Shown here: positions 6,106 through 12,765 of the stretch, piece after piece
Position numbering within the stretch: the first letter of the stretch is position 1
Layout of the letters: each line of letters opens with the position of its first letter
Origin: Candidatus Omnitrophota bacterium
GTDB taxonomy: Bacteria; Omnitrophota; Gorgyraeia; B26-G9
Assembly (NCBI GenBank): GCA_028718845.1
Contig: JAQULA010000025.1
Location: 1-12,765 of the forward strand
Length of the DNA: 12,765 nt
Reading direction: 5' to 3'
Translations under genes and position numbers: made by a program
The notes under the pieces: model-generated
What the model was told of the DNA's origin: nothing
The model's input: the letters and a program-made list of their open reading frames with translations, nothing else
Databases searched by the model: none

Positions 6106-7575
6106 CTATTCGCTGCTTTTCTTATTTCGGTTCTGCAGCCGGGTCAAAAACGAACGCATCACCGTTTCATAAAGCTTTTCTTTGATCACCGCGTCTTCCA
6201 CGCCGTATTCGACACTGGGATTATCGTTGATCTCGATAAGATAGATATGCCCGTTCTTTTGCTTTATATCCACCCCGTAGAAACCATCGCCCACCAGATT
6301 CGCGGCCTTCAACGCGGCGCTGACCACTTGCGGCGGGACCGTTTCCACGGCAAAGGCTTCCACTTTTCCGTAATAACGCGATTTCCGGCCCTGCCAGTTA
6401 TAAATCTGCCAATGGCCCTGGGCCATGTAATATTTGCAGGCGAATAACGGTTTCCGGTCCAGGATACCGATACGCCAGTCGAACTCCGTGGGAATGAATT
6501 CCTGGGCAACGATCAGGTCGGAATTATCCAAAAGATTTTCCAATTCCTGCTGCAGGGCCATGCGGTCGGTTACCTTCAATACCCCCTGAGAAAAAGAACT
6601 ATCCGGCTGTTTTAAGACACAGGGTAAGCCCAGCTCCTTTTCCACGTCTTCCATCGTATCCCGGGTAACGATCAGCGTCTTCGGGATCGGAATTTTTTCC
6701 CTGGTCAGCAGTTCGGTCAAATAGACCTTATTCGAACAGCGCAGGATCGACCAGGGGTCATCGATCACCACCATGCCCTCGGTATACGCGCGCCGGGAAA
6801 AACGATAGGTATGGTGATTGACCGCGGTCGTTTCCCGGATGAACAAGGCATCGAATTCCGCCAGGCGCTCATAATCATCCTTGGTAATGACTTCCACGTC
6901 AAATCCCAGGTCCCGTCCGGCTTCCACAAAATGTTTGATCGCCCGTTTATCGGATGTCGGCTCGCGCTCCTCCGGGTTTACCAGGATCGCCAGGTCATAT
7001 AAATAAGTACTGCTCTTTTTGACATGGATTTTTTTCTTGGAAAAATATTCCCGGGCAAATTCGACTATATACGGGCGATGCGAATCGGGAATCTCGTTAA
7101 GCGGGATCGGCCCGATATTCTGCAATATCCATTTTTTATCGTTATAAACAAACCGCGCCCGCAGGAACGGCGCCTGAAACAAAGCGTACAATTGCCGGCT
7201 CAAATGTTCATACTGCTTGGCGATATTCTGGCCGAAATAAATACTAAGCACGAAATTTCCGGATTTCAGGCGTAAAAAACTCTTTTGGATCAATTCATCG
7301 ATCTCCTCGGAAATGACCCGAACGATGCTCTGGGACACAAAATCCTGGATGGTGGCCACATTGGGGAACACGCGATGCCCCCTGGCCTCGGCAAGTAACG
7401 ACACGTAATATCCCGTACTCTGATACCGGTAGGAACGGCACAGGTTAAATACCCGGACATTACTCGCCTCGGAATAATGCCCCTCGGAAAGATATTCTTT
7501 TGCCGAAACCACTTCGGCATTATCGATAGAAAAGTCCCAGTGTTTTGGATTATTCACCACCACCACATTACGCAT
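6106..7575 (-). CDS. RimK-family ATP-grasp ligase with N-terminal RLAN domain
   Basis: A 489-residue two-domain protein. Residues about 1-170 match the RLAN (RimK-like ATP-grasp N-terminal) type, with NNPKHWDF (8-15) and FNLCRSYRYQSTGYYVSLL (43-61). Residues about 195-480 form an ATP-grasp domain: K322 in VLKQPDSSFSQGV (320-332), QEF (358-360), DWRIGIL (366-372), GVDI (434-437), and the metal-binding end EINDNPS (448-454). ATP-grasp ligases of this group add glutamate or similar amino acids to a carboxylate; RimK itself acts on ribosomal protein S6 (family knowledge). The RLAN architecture differs from classical RimK, so the target is probably different. The ATG follows the peptidase stop codon directly (TAAATG), with AAGGGG inside the peptidase's last codons, showing translational coupling. 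Confidence 0.92.
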   Translation of the reverse strand: MRNVVVVNNPKHWDFSIDNAEVVSAKEYLSEGHYSEASNVRVFNLCRSYRYQSTGYYVSLLAEARGHRVFPNVATIQDFVSQSIVRVISEEIDELIQKSFLRLKSGNFVLSIYFGQNIAKQYEHLSRQLYALFQAPFLRARFVYNDKKWILQNIGPIPLNEIPDSHRPYIVEFAREYFSKKKIHVKKSSTYLYDLAILVNPEEREPTSDKRAIKHFVEAGRDLGFDVEVITKDDYERLAEFDALFIRETTAVNHHTYRFSRRAYTEGMVVIDDPWSILRCSNKVYLTELLTREKIPIPKTLIVTRDTMEDVEKELGLPCVLKQPDSSFSQGVLKVTDRMALQQELENLLDNSDLIVAQEFIPTEFDWRIGILDRKPLFACKYYMAQGHWQIYNWQGRKSRYYGKVEAFAVETVPPQVVSAALKAANLVGDGFYGVDIKQKNGHIYLIEINDNPSVEYGVEDAVIKEKLYETVMRSFLTRLQNRNKKSSE

Positions 7576-8283
7576 TTATTTCATCCCCTTCTCGATAATA
7601 AGCAAATTGGCATCATAGGTAACAATACCCAGCAAGATCGCGTTAATCAGCCGGCCGGCATCCACGGAATAATAATTGTTCTTCGACATCGGATTTCCTT
7701 TGAACGGATCGGCCACGATCACATGCCGTTTTTCATCGTCATAACCGCAGAGCACGACAAAATGCCCCATGGGAAATCCCCGGACATCGTCGCTGAAGGC
7801 CTTGCCGTTTTTCGGAACATATTCACGTTTGCACTGATACAGATAAGTGGCGTTCAAACCGGTAAGCACCGGGATCCCCCGGGCGAAATATTTTTTCAGC
7901 AGAGCCGGATTAAGTTCCCGGGAAGACAATTCCCCGCCCAAAGTTAAAAACTCAATATAAGCGGCCGAGGAATCCTGCAGTTTTTTGCTTTTTTTGTGCT
8001 GTTGCTGCTGAAGCAGTTTTTCAATAATAACCGGGGAAGGTTCGCCGAACCAGGTCGGATCGAATAATTTCAGGTTATAGGTATAGATTTTTGCCTGATA
8101 CCCCCGGCGCAAGGCGTGGCAGGCGAGAAATACCGCCAGGGTACCTCCGGTCTCAAGATACTGCACTTCCCGGATAACCCTCTCCAGGGAAAGTTTATCG
8201 CCATAGTAATTGTATACCGAGTGCAAACTCGTCGGCCCGCAGGTTTCGTCATTGGGCTGGGGCATCATTGTCACGGAAATCAC
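7576..8283 (-). CDS. C39-like (papain-fold) cysteine peptidase, cytoplasmic
   Basis: A 235-residue peptidase of the C39-like type, first gene of the operon. The N-terminal PNDETCGPTSL (10-20) supplies catalytic C15; H174 in GFPMGHFVVLCGY (169-181) and D192 in VIVADP (188-193) complete a plausible triad. There is no signal peptide, transmembrane segment or ABC transporter domain, unlike bacteriocin-exporter C39 proteins, so it probably acts in the cytosol. A Gln/Lys-rich linker (91-102) is unusual. The start is GTG at 8283, chosen because AAGGAG lies 8 nt upstream. From memory, homologues next to RLAN-RimK genes are sometimes fused to or beside GNAT acetyltransferases; none is present here. 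Substrate unknown; it may process the ligases' product or a partner protein. Confidence 0.88.
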   Translation of the reverse strand: MISVTMMPQPNDETCGPTSLHSVYNYYGDKLSLERVIREVQYLETGGTLAVFLACHALRRGYQAKIYTYNLKLFDPTWFGEPSPVIIEKLLQQQQHKKSKKLQDSSAAYIEFLTLGGELSSRELNPALLKKYFARGIPVLTGLNATYLYQCKREYVPKNGKAFSDDVRGFPMGHFVVLCGYDDEKRHVIVADPFKGNPMSKNNYYSVDAGRLINAILLGIVTYDANLLIIEKGMK

Positions 8284-8312
8284 GTAGTCAGCTCCTTATG
8301 AATATATCGTTC

Positions 8313-8341
8313 ATTATACTGCCAAGAAAAACCCGATTCAA
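8313..8341 (-). promoter_or_regulatory. Strong sigma70-like promoter of the amidoligase operon
   Basis: On the minus strand TTGAAT (8336-8341), 17-nt spacer, perfect TATAAT (8313-8318), ending 30 bp before the GTG start. This is the best promoter match in the window and implies constitutive or simply regulated expression. Confidence 0.75.
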
Positions 8342-8436
8342 TCTTTTTAACATTTACACAAATCGCACCCGAATAGGCACAAATACCGCGCACACGACAA
8401 GTCGGGTTATACCCTGCTGCTTACGGGCATACGGGC

Positions 8437-8465
8437 TTGCCTTGCCTATCTGCTTATGCTATAGT
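8437..8465 (+). promoter_or_regulatory. Sigma70-like promoter of the LOG-family gene
   Basis: TTGCCT (8437-8442), 17-nt spacer, TATAGT (8460-8465), about 30 bp before the ATG. It is divergent from the operon promoter, with about 95 bp between the two. Confidence 0.6.
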
Positions 8466-8494
8466 GATAACTGTTCTATAAGGAAAGGAATCCC

Positions 8495-9349
8495 ATGGCT
8501 AAACCAAAACGCGAAAAAACTCCGCCGCTGCTGAAAGCCTATAATAATTACGCTTTTCTCAACAGCCCGGCGGCCCGCAATATCCGCATCCTCACGGAAA
8601 TGCTCGAGCCGGCCGAACGTTTCCGCCGGCACCAAATCAAAAACACGGTCGTGTTTTTCGGTTCCGCTCGGACCATGCCGGAATCAAACGCGCGCCGTAA
8701 CCTTAAAAAAATAGAACTGGCCATGCGGCATACCCGGGCGGCCCGGTTAAGCAATGAATTGCAACGGGCGACAAAGGATGTATTGATGTCGCGTTATTAT
8801 GAAGACGCCGTACGGATAGCCGAACGGCTTACCCTGTGGTTTAACACCCCTAAAAACAAACATAAACATTTCGTGATCTGTTCCGGCGGCGGACCGGGAA
8901 TTATGGAAGCGGCCAATCGCGGCGCCCGCAAAGCCAAAGGGATGTCCATCGGGCTGAATATCAGCCTGCCGATGGAACAAAATCCCAACCCTTACCAAAC
9001 CAAGGAATTGTCATTCGAATTCCATTACTTTTTCATCCGCAAATTCTGGTTTTTTTACCTGGCTAAAGCACTGGTGATTTTCCCGGGCGGATTCGGCACG
9101 TTCGATGAGTTGTTCGAATTACTTACCCTGATCCAAACCGAGAAAACAAAAAAGTACATGCCGGTCGTGCTTTATGGAAAAGACTACTGGAACAAGGTCA
9201 TTAATTTCGAAGAAATGGTTTCCTGGGGAACGATCTCCCGCAGTGATTTAAAGCTGTTCCGCATTGTGGACACGATCGAGGAGGCATTCGAGTATCTTAC
9301 GACGGAATTATCCCGGCACTATTTCAACATCGACTCGCCGCACACGTGA
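8495..9349 (+). CDS. LOG-family Rossmann-fold protein
   Basis: A 284-residue cytoplasmic protein of the LOG family (Lonely Guy / formerly annotated lysine decarboxylase). Diagnostic motifs are present: SGGGPGIMEAANRG (130-143) and PGGFGTFDE (197-205); VVFFGSAR (52-59) begins the nucleotide-binding fold. Characterised members are nucleotide 5'-monophosphate phosphoribohydrolases, cleaving the N-glycosidic bond (family knowledge). It is longer than the roughly 180-200 residue plant-type LOGs, with about 50 extra N-terminal residues and an Arg/Lys-rich helical insert (about 60-115). The ATG is preceded by AAGGAAAGGA. It faces away from the amidoligase operon, and a functional link is not established. 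Confidence 0.9.
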   Translation: MAKPKREKTPPLLKAYNNYAFLNSPAARNIRILTEMLEPAERFRRHQIKNTVVFFGSARTMPESNARRNLKKIELAMRHTRAARLSNELQRATKDVLMSRYYEDAVRIAERLTLWFNTPKNKHKHFVICSGGGPGIMEAANRGARKAKGMSIGLNISLPMEQNPNPYQTKELSFEFHYFFIRKFWFFYLAKALVIFPGGFGTFDELFELLTLIQTEKTKKYMPVVLYGKDYWNKVINFEEMVSWGTISRSDLKLFRIVDTIEEAFEYLTTELSRHYFNIDSPHT

Positions 9350-9585
9350 TTAAACTTCGGGATCGGTTACTCTTGGTCACCAATGGTTAATATCGGTTAT
9401 TAACAGTTGCCTCGCCGCTCATCCTAATTTGTAAACTTTGAGTACTGCGTATTGCGTCTTATCCTTTTTACTTTTTACTTTTTACTTGTTTCTGCGTCCC
9501 TCGTCCCAGCAAAGCGGTCGTCCCTCGTCCCTGGACTTTACCGTGGTCCGTGGTCCGTGGTCAAATTCATCTATGTTCATCTCCG
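9350..9585. repeat. Intergenic tract of nested 7-nt tandem repeats
   Basis: This gap between the convergent LOG and glutaminyl-tRNA synthetase genes holds several unrelated short repeats, all with a 7-nt unit: GTACTGC/GTATTGC (9442-9455), CTTTTTA three times (9464-9484), CGTCCCT/CGTCCCA (9495-9508), CGTCCCT twice (9519-9532) and CCGTGGT three times (9541-9561). A 7-bp AT-rich inverted repeat (GTTAATA 9386-9392 / TATTAAC 9398-9404) lies before them. No terminator with a T run is visible and no convincing ORF. Confidence 0.8.
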
Positions 9586-11268
9586 TCAATCATTCGCCGT
9601 TTTTTCAACTTTTGCCCAGGTATCCCGCAATGACGCGGTACGGTTAAACACCAGCTTGCCCGGAATCGAGTCCACCGAATCGACGCAGAAATATCCCAGA
9701 CGCTCGAACTGAAAATTATGCCCGGAAGCGGCCGCGGCCAAACCCGGTTCAAGCTTGGCATGGGCGATAACTTCCAACGAATGCGGATTCAGATTTACCG
9801 TAAAGTCGGCATTGTTTTCGGTCTCATTGGGATTTTCTTTCAGGAACAGATTATCGTACAAACGCACTTCCGCGTCCAAAGCATGCCGGGCCGAAACCCA
9901 ATGCAAAGTTGCCTTGACCTTGCGGCCGTCGGGAGCATCGCCGCCGCGCGTAGCCGGATCATAGGTGCAATGCAGCTCGACCACTTCCCCGGTCTGTTCG
10001 TCCTTGACCACGCGGGTGCAGGTAATAAAATAAGCGTAGCGCAGGCGCACTTCCCGGCCCGGAGCCAGGCGGAAAAATTTCTTCGGCGGATCTTCGCGGA
10101 AATCATCGCGTTCGATATACAATTCCCGGCTGAACGGGACCGGACGGGTTCCCATGGCCGCGTCTTCCGGGTTATTCACCGCCGCCAGGATTTCGTCCTT
10201 GTCTTGGGGGTAATTATCGATGATCACCTTTAACGGCCGCAATACGGCCATTGCCCGCGCCGCGCGTTTATTCAGGTCTTCCCGCAGACTGTTTTCCAAT
10301 ACCGACATCTCGATAACCGAGTTGAATTTGGCCACTCCGATCAGATCGCAGAATTTCCGGATCGCTTCCGGGGTATAACCGCGGCGCCGCAGGCCGGATA
10401 TGGTCGGCATCCGCGGGTCATTCCAGCCGCTGACATGATTTCCCTGCACCAGGGCCAATAGTTTGCGTTTGCTCAGCACGGTATAACTGAGATTAAGCCG
10501 GGCAAACTCAATCTGCTGAGGATGATAAATACCCAGTTCCTCGATGAACCAATCGTACAGCGGACGGTGGTTCTCAAATTCCAGGGTGCAGATCGAATGA
10601 GTGATCTTCTCGATAGAATCGCAGATCCCATGGGTAAAATCATACATCGGATAAATGCACCAGGCATCGCCGCTGCGATGATGCGCCGCGTGCAGGATAC
10701 GGTACATCACCGGATCACGCATATTCAGATTCGGCGAAGCCATGTCGATCTTCGCCCGCAGTACCCGGGACCCGTCGGCAAATTCACCCGCGCGCATACG
10801 GCGGAATAAATCCAGGTTTTCCTCGCTGCTCCGGTCCCGATAAAGGCTGTTTTTACCCGGGGCGGTCAGCGTCCCGCGGTATTCCCTGATCTGCTCGGCG
10901 GTCAGGTCGCAGACATAGGCCTTGCCTTTTTTGATCAGCGCTTCGGCATAGCCGTATAATTGTTCGAAATAATCCGAGGCATAGAATTCCCGGTCCGCCC
11001 AGTCAAACCCCAGCCAGCGCACATCCTCCCGGATGGAATCAACGTACTCCACCTCTTCTTTGCAGGGATTGGTATCGTCAAAACGTAAATTACACAACCC
11101 CTGATAGTCGGCAGCGATCCCGAAATTAAGACAGATCGATTTGGCGTGTCCGATATGCAAATAACCGTTGGGCTCGGGAGGAAACCGCGTATGCACCCGG
11201 CGTTCGTATTTACCGGTTTCGTTGTCCCGGTCAACAATGTCCCGAATAAAATTTGTCTGTTTATCCAC
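9586..11268 (-). CDS. glnS: Glutaminyl-tRNA synthetase
   Basis: Charges tRNA-Gln with glutamine using ATP; class I aminoacyl-tRNA synthetase. Numbered from the GTG at 11268 (560 residues): PPEPNGYLHIGHAKS (30-44) carries the HIGH signature, RFDDTNP (62-68) follows, and VLSKRKL (264-270) is the KMSKS-type loop. The C-terminal anticodon-binding region is complete, and length is near the roughly 550 residues of bacterial GlnRS. The frame is open to an ATG at 11292, which has no ribosome binding site. The GTG at 11268 has GGGGAG six bases upstream and leaves a short leader before TNFIRDIV, so I prefer it; the 24-bp difference is uncertain. GlnRS rather than GluRS is supported by PPEPNGYLHIGH. Presence of glnS suggests direct glutaminylation, at least in part. 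Confidence 0.95.
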   Translation of the reverse strand: MDKQTNFIRDIVDRDNETGKYERRVHTRFPPEPNGYLHIGHAKSICLNFGIAADYQGLCNLRFDDTNPCKEEVEYVDSIREDVRWLGFDWADREFYASDYFEQLYGYAEALIKKGKAYVCDLTAEQIREYRGTLTAPGKNSLYRDRSSEENLDLFRRMRAGEFADGSRVLRAKIDMASPNLNMRDPVMYRILHAAHHRSGDAWCIYPMYDFTHGICDSIEKITHSICTLEFENHRPLYDWFIEELGIYHPQQIEFARLNLSYTVLSKRKLLALVQGNHVSGWNDPRMPTISGLRRRGYTPEAIRKFCDLIGVAKFNSVIEMSVLENSLREDLNKRAARAMAVLRPLKVIIDNYPQDKDEILAAVNNPEDAAMGTRPVPFSRELYIERDDFREDPPKKFFRLAPGREVRLRYAYFITCTRVVKDEQTGEVVELHCTYDPATRGGDAPDGRKVKATLHWVSARHALDAEVRLYDNLFLKENPNETENNADFTVNLNPHSLEVIAHAKLEPGLAAAASGHNFQFERLGYFCVDSVDSIPGKLVFNRTASLRDTWAKVEKTAND

Positions 11269-11317
11269 AACTTTCTCCCCGTTTAACGGCATAATCTTTT
11301 AAGAAAATTACTAAAAT

Positions 11318-11346
11318 ATTCTAACTTAAACCGGGGTGCGGCGCAA
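11318..11346 (-). promoter_or_regulatory. Putative promoter of glnS
   Basis: On the minus strand TTGCGC (11341-11346), 17 nt, TAGAAT (11318-11323). The -35 match is weak, the -10 good. Both candidate start codons lie downstream. Confidence 0.45.
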
Positions 11347-11450
11347 TGGTTTTTATCTTTGCCCGATTATGAAACTTATTCCGTCATATTGTATCTAAAC
11401 AATGGATAAGAAAAAGTAAGCGAATAGCTTTAAGGTGTATTTCGTGAATG

Positions 11451-11485
11451 CTGTGGACTGTGATCAAGGGTCTGTGGACTAATAA
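11451..11485 (+). repeat. Degenerate 7-nt repeat upstream of msrA
   Basis: The sequence divides into heptads CTGTGGA, CTGTGAT, CAAGGGT, CTGTGGA, CTAATAA. The GTGGACT core also occurs at 6087-6093. It ends just before the msrA ribosome binding site. Confidence 0.55.
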
Positions 11486-11496
11486 GGAGCGAGGTT

Positions 11497-11967
11497 ATGG
11501 AACTGGCACTATTTGCCGCAGGATGTTTTTGGGGCGTCGAAGCCGCGTTTCAGGCGATTCCCGGAGTAATTTCCACCGAAGTCGGATATACCGGCGGGAG
11601 CAAGGCCAACCCTACTTATCTGGACGTATGTTCCGGTACTTCCGGCCATGCCGAAGCCGTTTCCGTAACTTATGATCCTAAAAATGTTTCCTACGAACAA
11701 CTCCTGGCGGTATTTTGGGGTATTCACGATCCGACCCAATACAACCGCCAAGGCCCGGATATCGGGTCGCAGTATCGCTCGGCGATTTTTTATTGCAATG
11801 CGGAACAACGCGCCCGGGCCGAAAAGTCTCGAAACGATATCCAAAAACAACTCGGAAAAGACCGGCGGGTGACAACGGAAATACTTCCGGCGACCACATT
11901 TTATCGCGCGGAAGATTACCATCAACAATATCTGGAAAAACGCGGATTATCCCAATGCCGGCGCTGA
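11497..11967 (+). CDS. msrA: Peptide-methionine (S)-S-oxide reductase MsrA
   Basis: Reduces the S-epimer of methionine sulfoxide in free or protein-bound form, using a thiol relay. A 156-residue single-domain protein with GCFWGVEAAF (9-18), catalytic C10, DVCSGTSGHAE (43-53), NRQGPDIGSQYRS (83-95) and the YHQQYLEK block (141-148). Further cysteines at 45, 100 and 154 exist; C154 near the C-terminus is the likeliest resolving cysteine by position (inferred). No signal peptide, so cytoplasmic. The ATG at 11497 follows AAGGAG. It converges on a zinc-ribbon gene only 14 bp away, with an msrB gene just beyond. Confidence 0.95.
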   Translation: MELALFAAGCFWGVEAAFQAIPGVISTEVGYTGGSKANPTYLDVCSGTSGHAEAVSVTYDPKNVSYEQLLAVFWGIHDPTQYNRQGPDIGSQYRSAIFYCNAEQRARAEKSRNDIQKQLGKDRRVTTEILPATTFYRAEDYHQQYLEKRGLSQCRR

Positions 11968-11981
11968 TACCGCCGCAGGGT

Positions 11982-12449
11982 TTATTTTTGGGAATATTGC
12001 AGCGCCCATAAAATCAGGGCGATCAAGATCGCCCCGCTTAAAAACAGCATCACAAAACTGGAAAACAAAGACGATTTTGGCTTTTCCGGAGCCGGTTTAT
12101 TATCCACGGTGTCCGTTACCGCGATAAGCTCGCCTTTATCAAACCACAGCCCTTCACAATGCGGACAGTAGTCGGCAATAATCGCTTCCGCGGCATTAAA
12201 ACTGACCTTGTCCATCGGCAGATCGCAGCAGGGACAAGACAGGCTTTGCTTTTCAATAAGCGTACGCTCCTGTTTCAACAACGATTGCAAAGTGTTAATC
12301 GCCGTATCCGGAGCGGCATTCTTATAGGAAACTATTTTTTCCAATTCCCCTTTATCCAGCCAGATGCCGTAGCATAACCCACAGCTATCCACCGTCACAT
12401 CGCTGCGCTTGACCTTCTGCATCACTCCCTTGCATTGCGGACATTTCAT
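11982..12449 (-). CDS. Membrane-anchored protein with two TFIIB-type zinc ribbons
   Basis: A 155-residue protein with two copies of the zf-TFIIB-like unit. Copy 1 has CPQC (3-6), CGLC (23-26), then YGIWLDKGEL (27-36). Copy 2 has CPCC (72-75), CPHC (95-98), then EGLWFDKGEL (99-108). A proline/lysine-rich linker (118-126) leads to a C-terminal hydrophobic helix (about 131-151), so the ribbons probably sit on the cytoplasmic face as a tail-anchored protein. No function is established for this family that I know of; nucleic acid or protein binding through zinc ribbons is a guess. The ATG at 12449 has AAAGGAG upstream. It lies downstream of msrB on the same strand, separated by a probable terminator, and converges with msrA. 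Confidence 0.85.
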   Translation of the reverse strand: MKCPQCKGVMQKVKRSDVTVDSCGLCYGIWLDKGELEKIVSYKNAAPDTAINTLQSLLKQERTLIEKQSLSCPCCDLPMDKVSFNAAEAIIADYCPHCEGLWFDKGELIAVTDTVDNKPAPEKPKSSLFSSFVMLFLSGAILIALILWALQYSQK

Positions 12450-12541
12450 GACGATCGCTCCTTTTGGTTATAACACCATACCATCTTTTATGTTAGATTT
12501 AGATTCCGTAGTTCATTATATCCCAAAATAGAAAAACCGCA

Positions 12542-12583
12542 ATAAAAAATAAACTCCCGGCAACGCCGCATCCGGAAAAGTTT
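12542..12583 (-). terminator. Probable terminator after msrB
   Basis: On the minus strand an imperfect stem (12572-12583 with 12551-12560; CCGG/CCGG and AAACT/AGTTT around an internal mismatch) is followed by ATTTTTTATT. It lies about 40 bp after the msrB stop. Confidence 0.55.
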
Positions 12584-12619
12584 ATCAATATCGCGCTTTC
12601 GGCAATAATCACCGGGATC

Positions 12620-12765
12620 TTACTTGAAAAGATAGCGGTAAGCGGAATACCCCTCTTTTTCCAGATCTTCTTTGGGGATAAACCGCAGAGAAGCGGAATT
12701 GACGCAATAACGCAATCCTTTGGGGGCGGGACCATCGGGAAACACGTGACCCAAATGAGAATCGC
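12620..12765 (-). CDS. msrB: Peptide-methionine (R)-S-oxide reductase MsrB (N-terminal part outside window)
   Basis: Only the last 47 codons and the stop are inside the window. The frame reads DSHLGHVFPDGPAPKG, then LRYCVNSASLRFIPKEDL and ends in YLFK. RYCVNSASLRF is the hallmark MsrB catalytic block, with the active-site cysteine rather than selenocysteine; DSHLGHVF is also typical. The enzyme reduces the R-epimer of methionine sulfoxide, complementing MsrA encoded about 650 bp away. Whether this is a stand-alone MsrB or the end of a larger fusion cannot be seen, though the separate msrA gene makes an MsrA-MsrB fusion less likely. Confidence 0.93.
   Translation of the reverse strand, partial: DSHLGHVFPDGPAPKGLRYCVNSASLRFIPKEDLEKEGYSAYRYLFK

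Noticed and set aside
9386..9404. Inverted repeat GTTAATA/TATTAAC considered as terminator of the LOG-family gene
   Set aside because: The stem is AT-rich and no T run follows on either strand.
9438..9562. CRISPR array
   Set aside because: Units are only 7 nt, head-to-tail, without spacers of constant length, and no cas gene is present.
9718..10233. 171-codon plus-strand open frame inside glnS
   Set aside because: Antisense to a complete, motif-bearing GlnRS; no ribosome binding site or recognisable domain.
11370..11420. Promoter for msrA (ATGAAA-17-TATCTA)
   Set aside because: Both hexamers are too far from consensus to support a call.

Overview
The window is about 12.8 kb of ordinary bacterial chromosome with roughly balanced base composition. 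Secreted and lipoprotein-type genes (an M48 metalloprotease lipoprotein and a Spy/CpxP-like periplasmic protein) point to a diderm bacterium. Start sites mostly follow clear AAGGAG/GGAGG ribosome binding sites. The promoters I can propose are sigma70-like with 17-nt spacers. The gene content and the intergenic micro-repeats would fit an uncultured candidate-phylum lineage (Omnitrophota-like is my guess from general impression), but nothing here proves a taxon. I saw no rRNA, tRNA, CRISPR, transposase or phage gene.

Layout. 1-702 (-): 3'-truncated M48 metalloprotease lipoprotein. 858-1457 (-): Spy/CpxP/ZraP-like periplasmic protein with a Met-Gly tail, preceded by a long leader that contains a well-supported 21-codon ORF (1621-1686). 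1953-2846 (+): REC-GGDEF protein with a degenerate GGDEF site but an intact I-site. 2925-3266 (-): small secreted protein of unknown function. 3494-3871 (-): stand-alone response regulator.

The centrepiece is 4022-8283 (-). This is a four-gene unit in transcription order: C39-like cysteine peptidase, RLAN + RimK-type ATP-grasp ligase, GCS2-type carboxylate-amine ligase, and N-formylglutamate amidohydrolase. It starts from a strong promoter (TTGAAT-17-TATAAT), and two of its three junctions are nearly gapless. Two peptide-bond-forming enzymes with two amide-cleaving enzymes suggest synthesis and trimming of a small non-ribosomal peptide, or glutamylation-type modification. The substrate is unknown.

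Divergent from it is a LOG-family protein (8495-9349, +). Then come glutaminyl-tRNA synthetase (9586-11268, -), MsrA (11497-11967, +), a two-zinc-ribbon membrane-anchored protein (11982-12449, -) and the C-terminal part of MsrB (12620-12765, -). The last three form a methionine-sulfoxide-repair neighbourhood.

The least explained structure is non-coding. Three intergenic gaps (5985-6105, 9350-9585, 11293-11496) contain short tandem or degenerate repeats with a 7-nt period, and they share GTGGTCC/GTGGACT-type cores.
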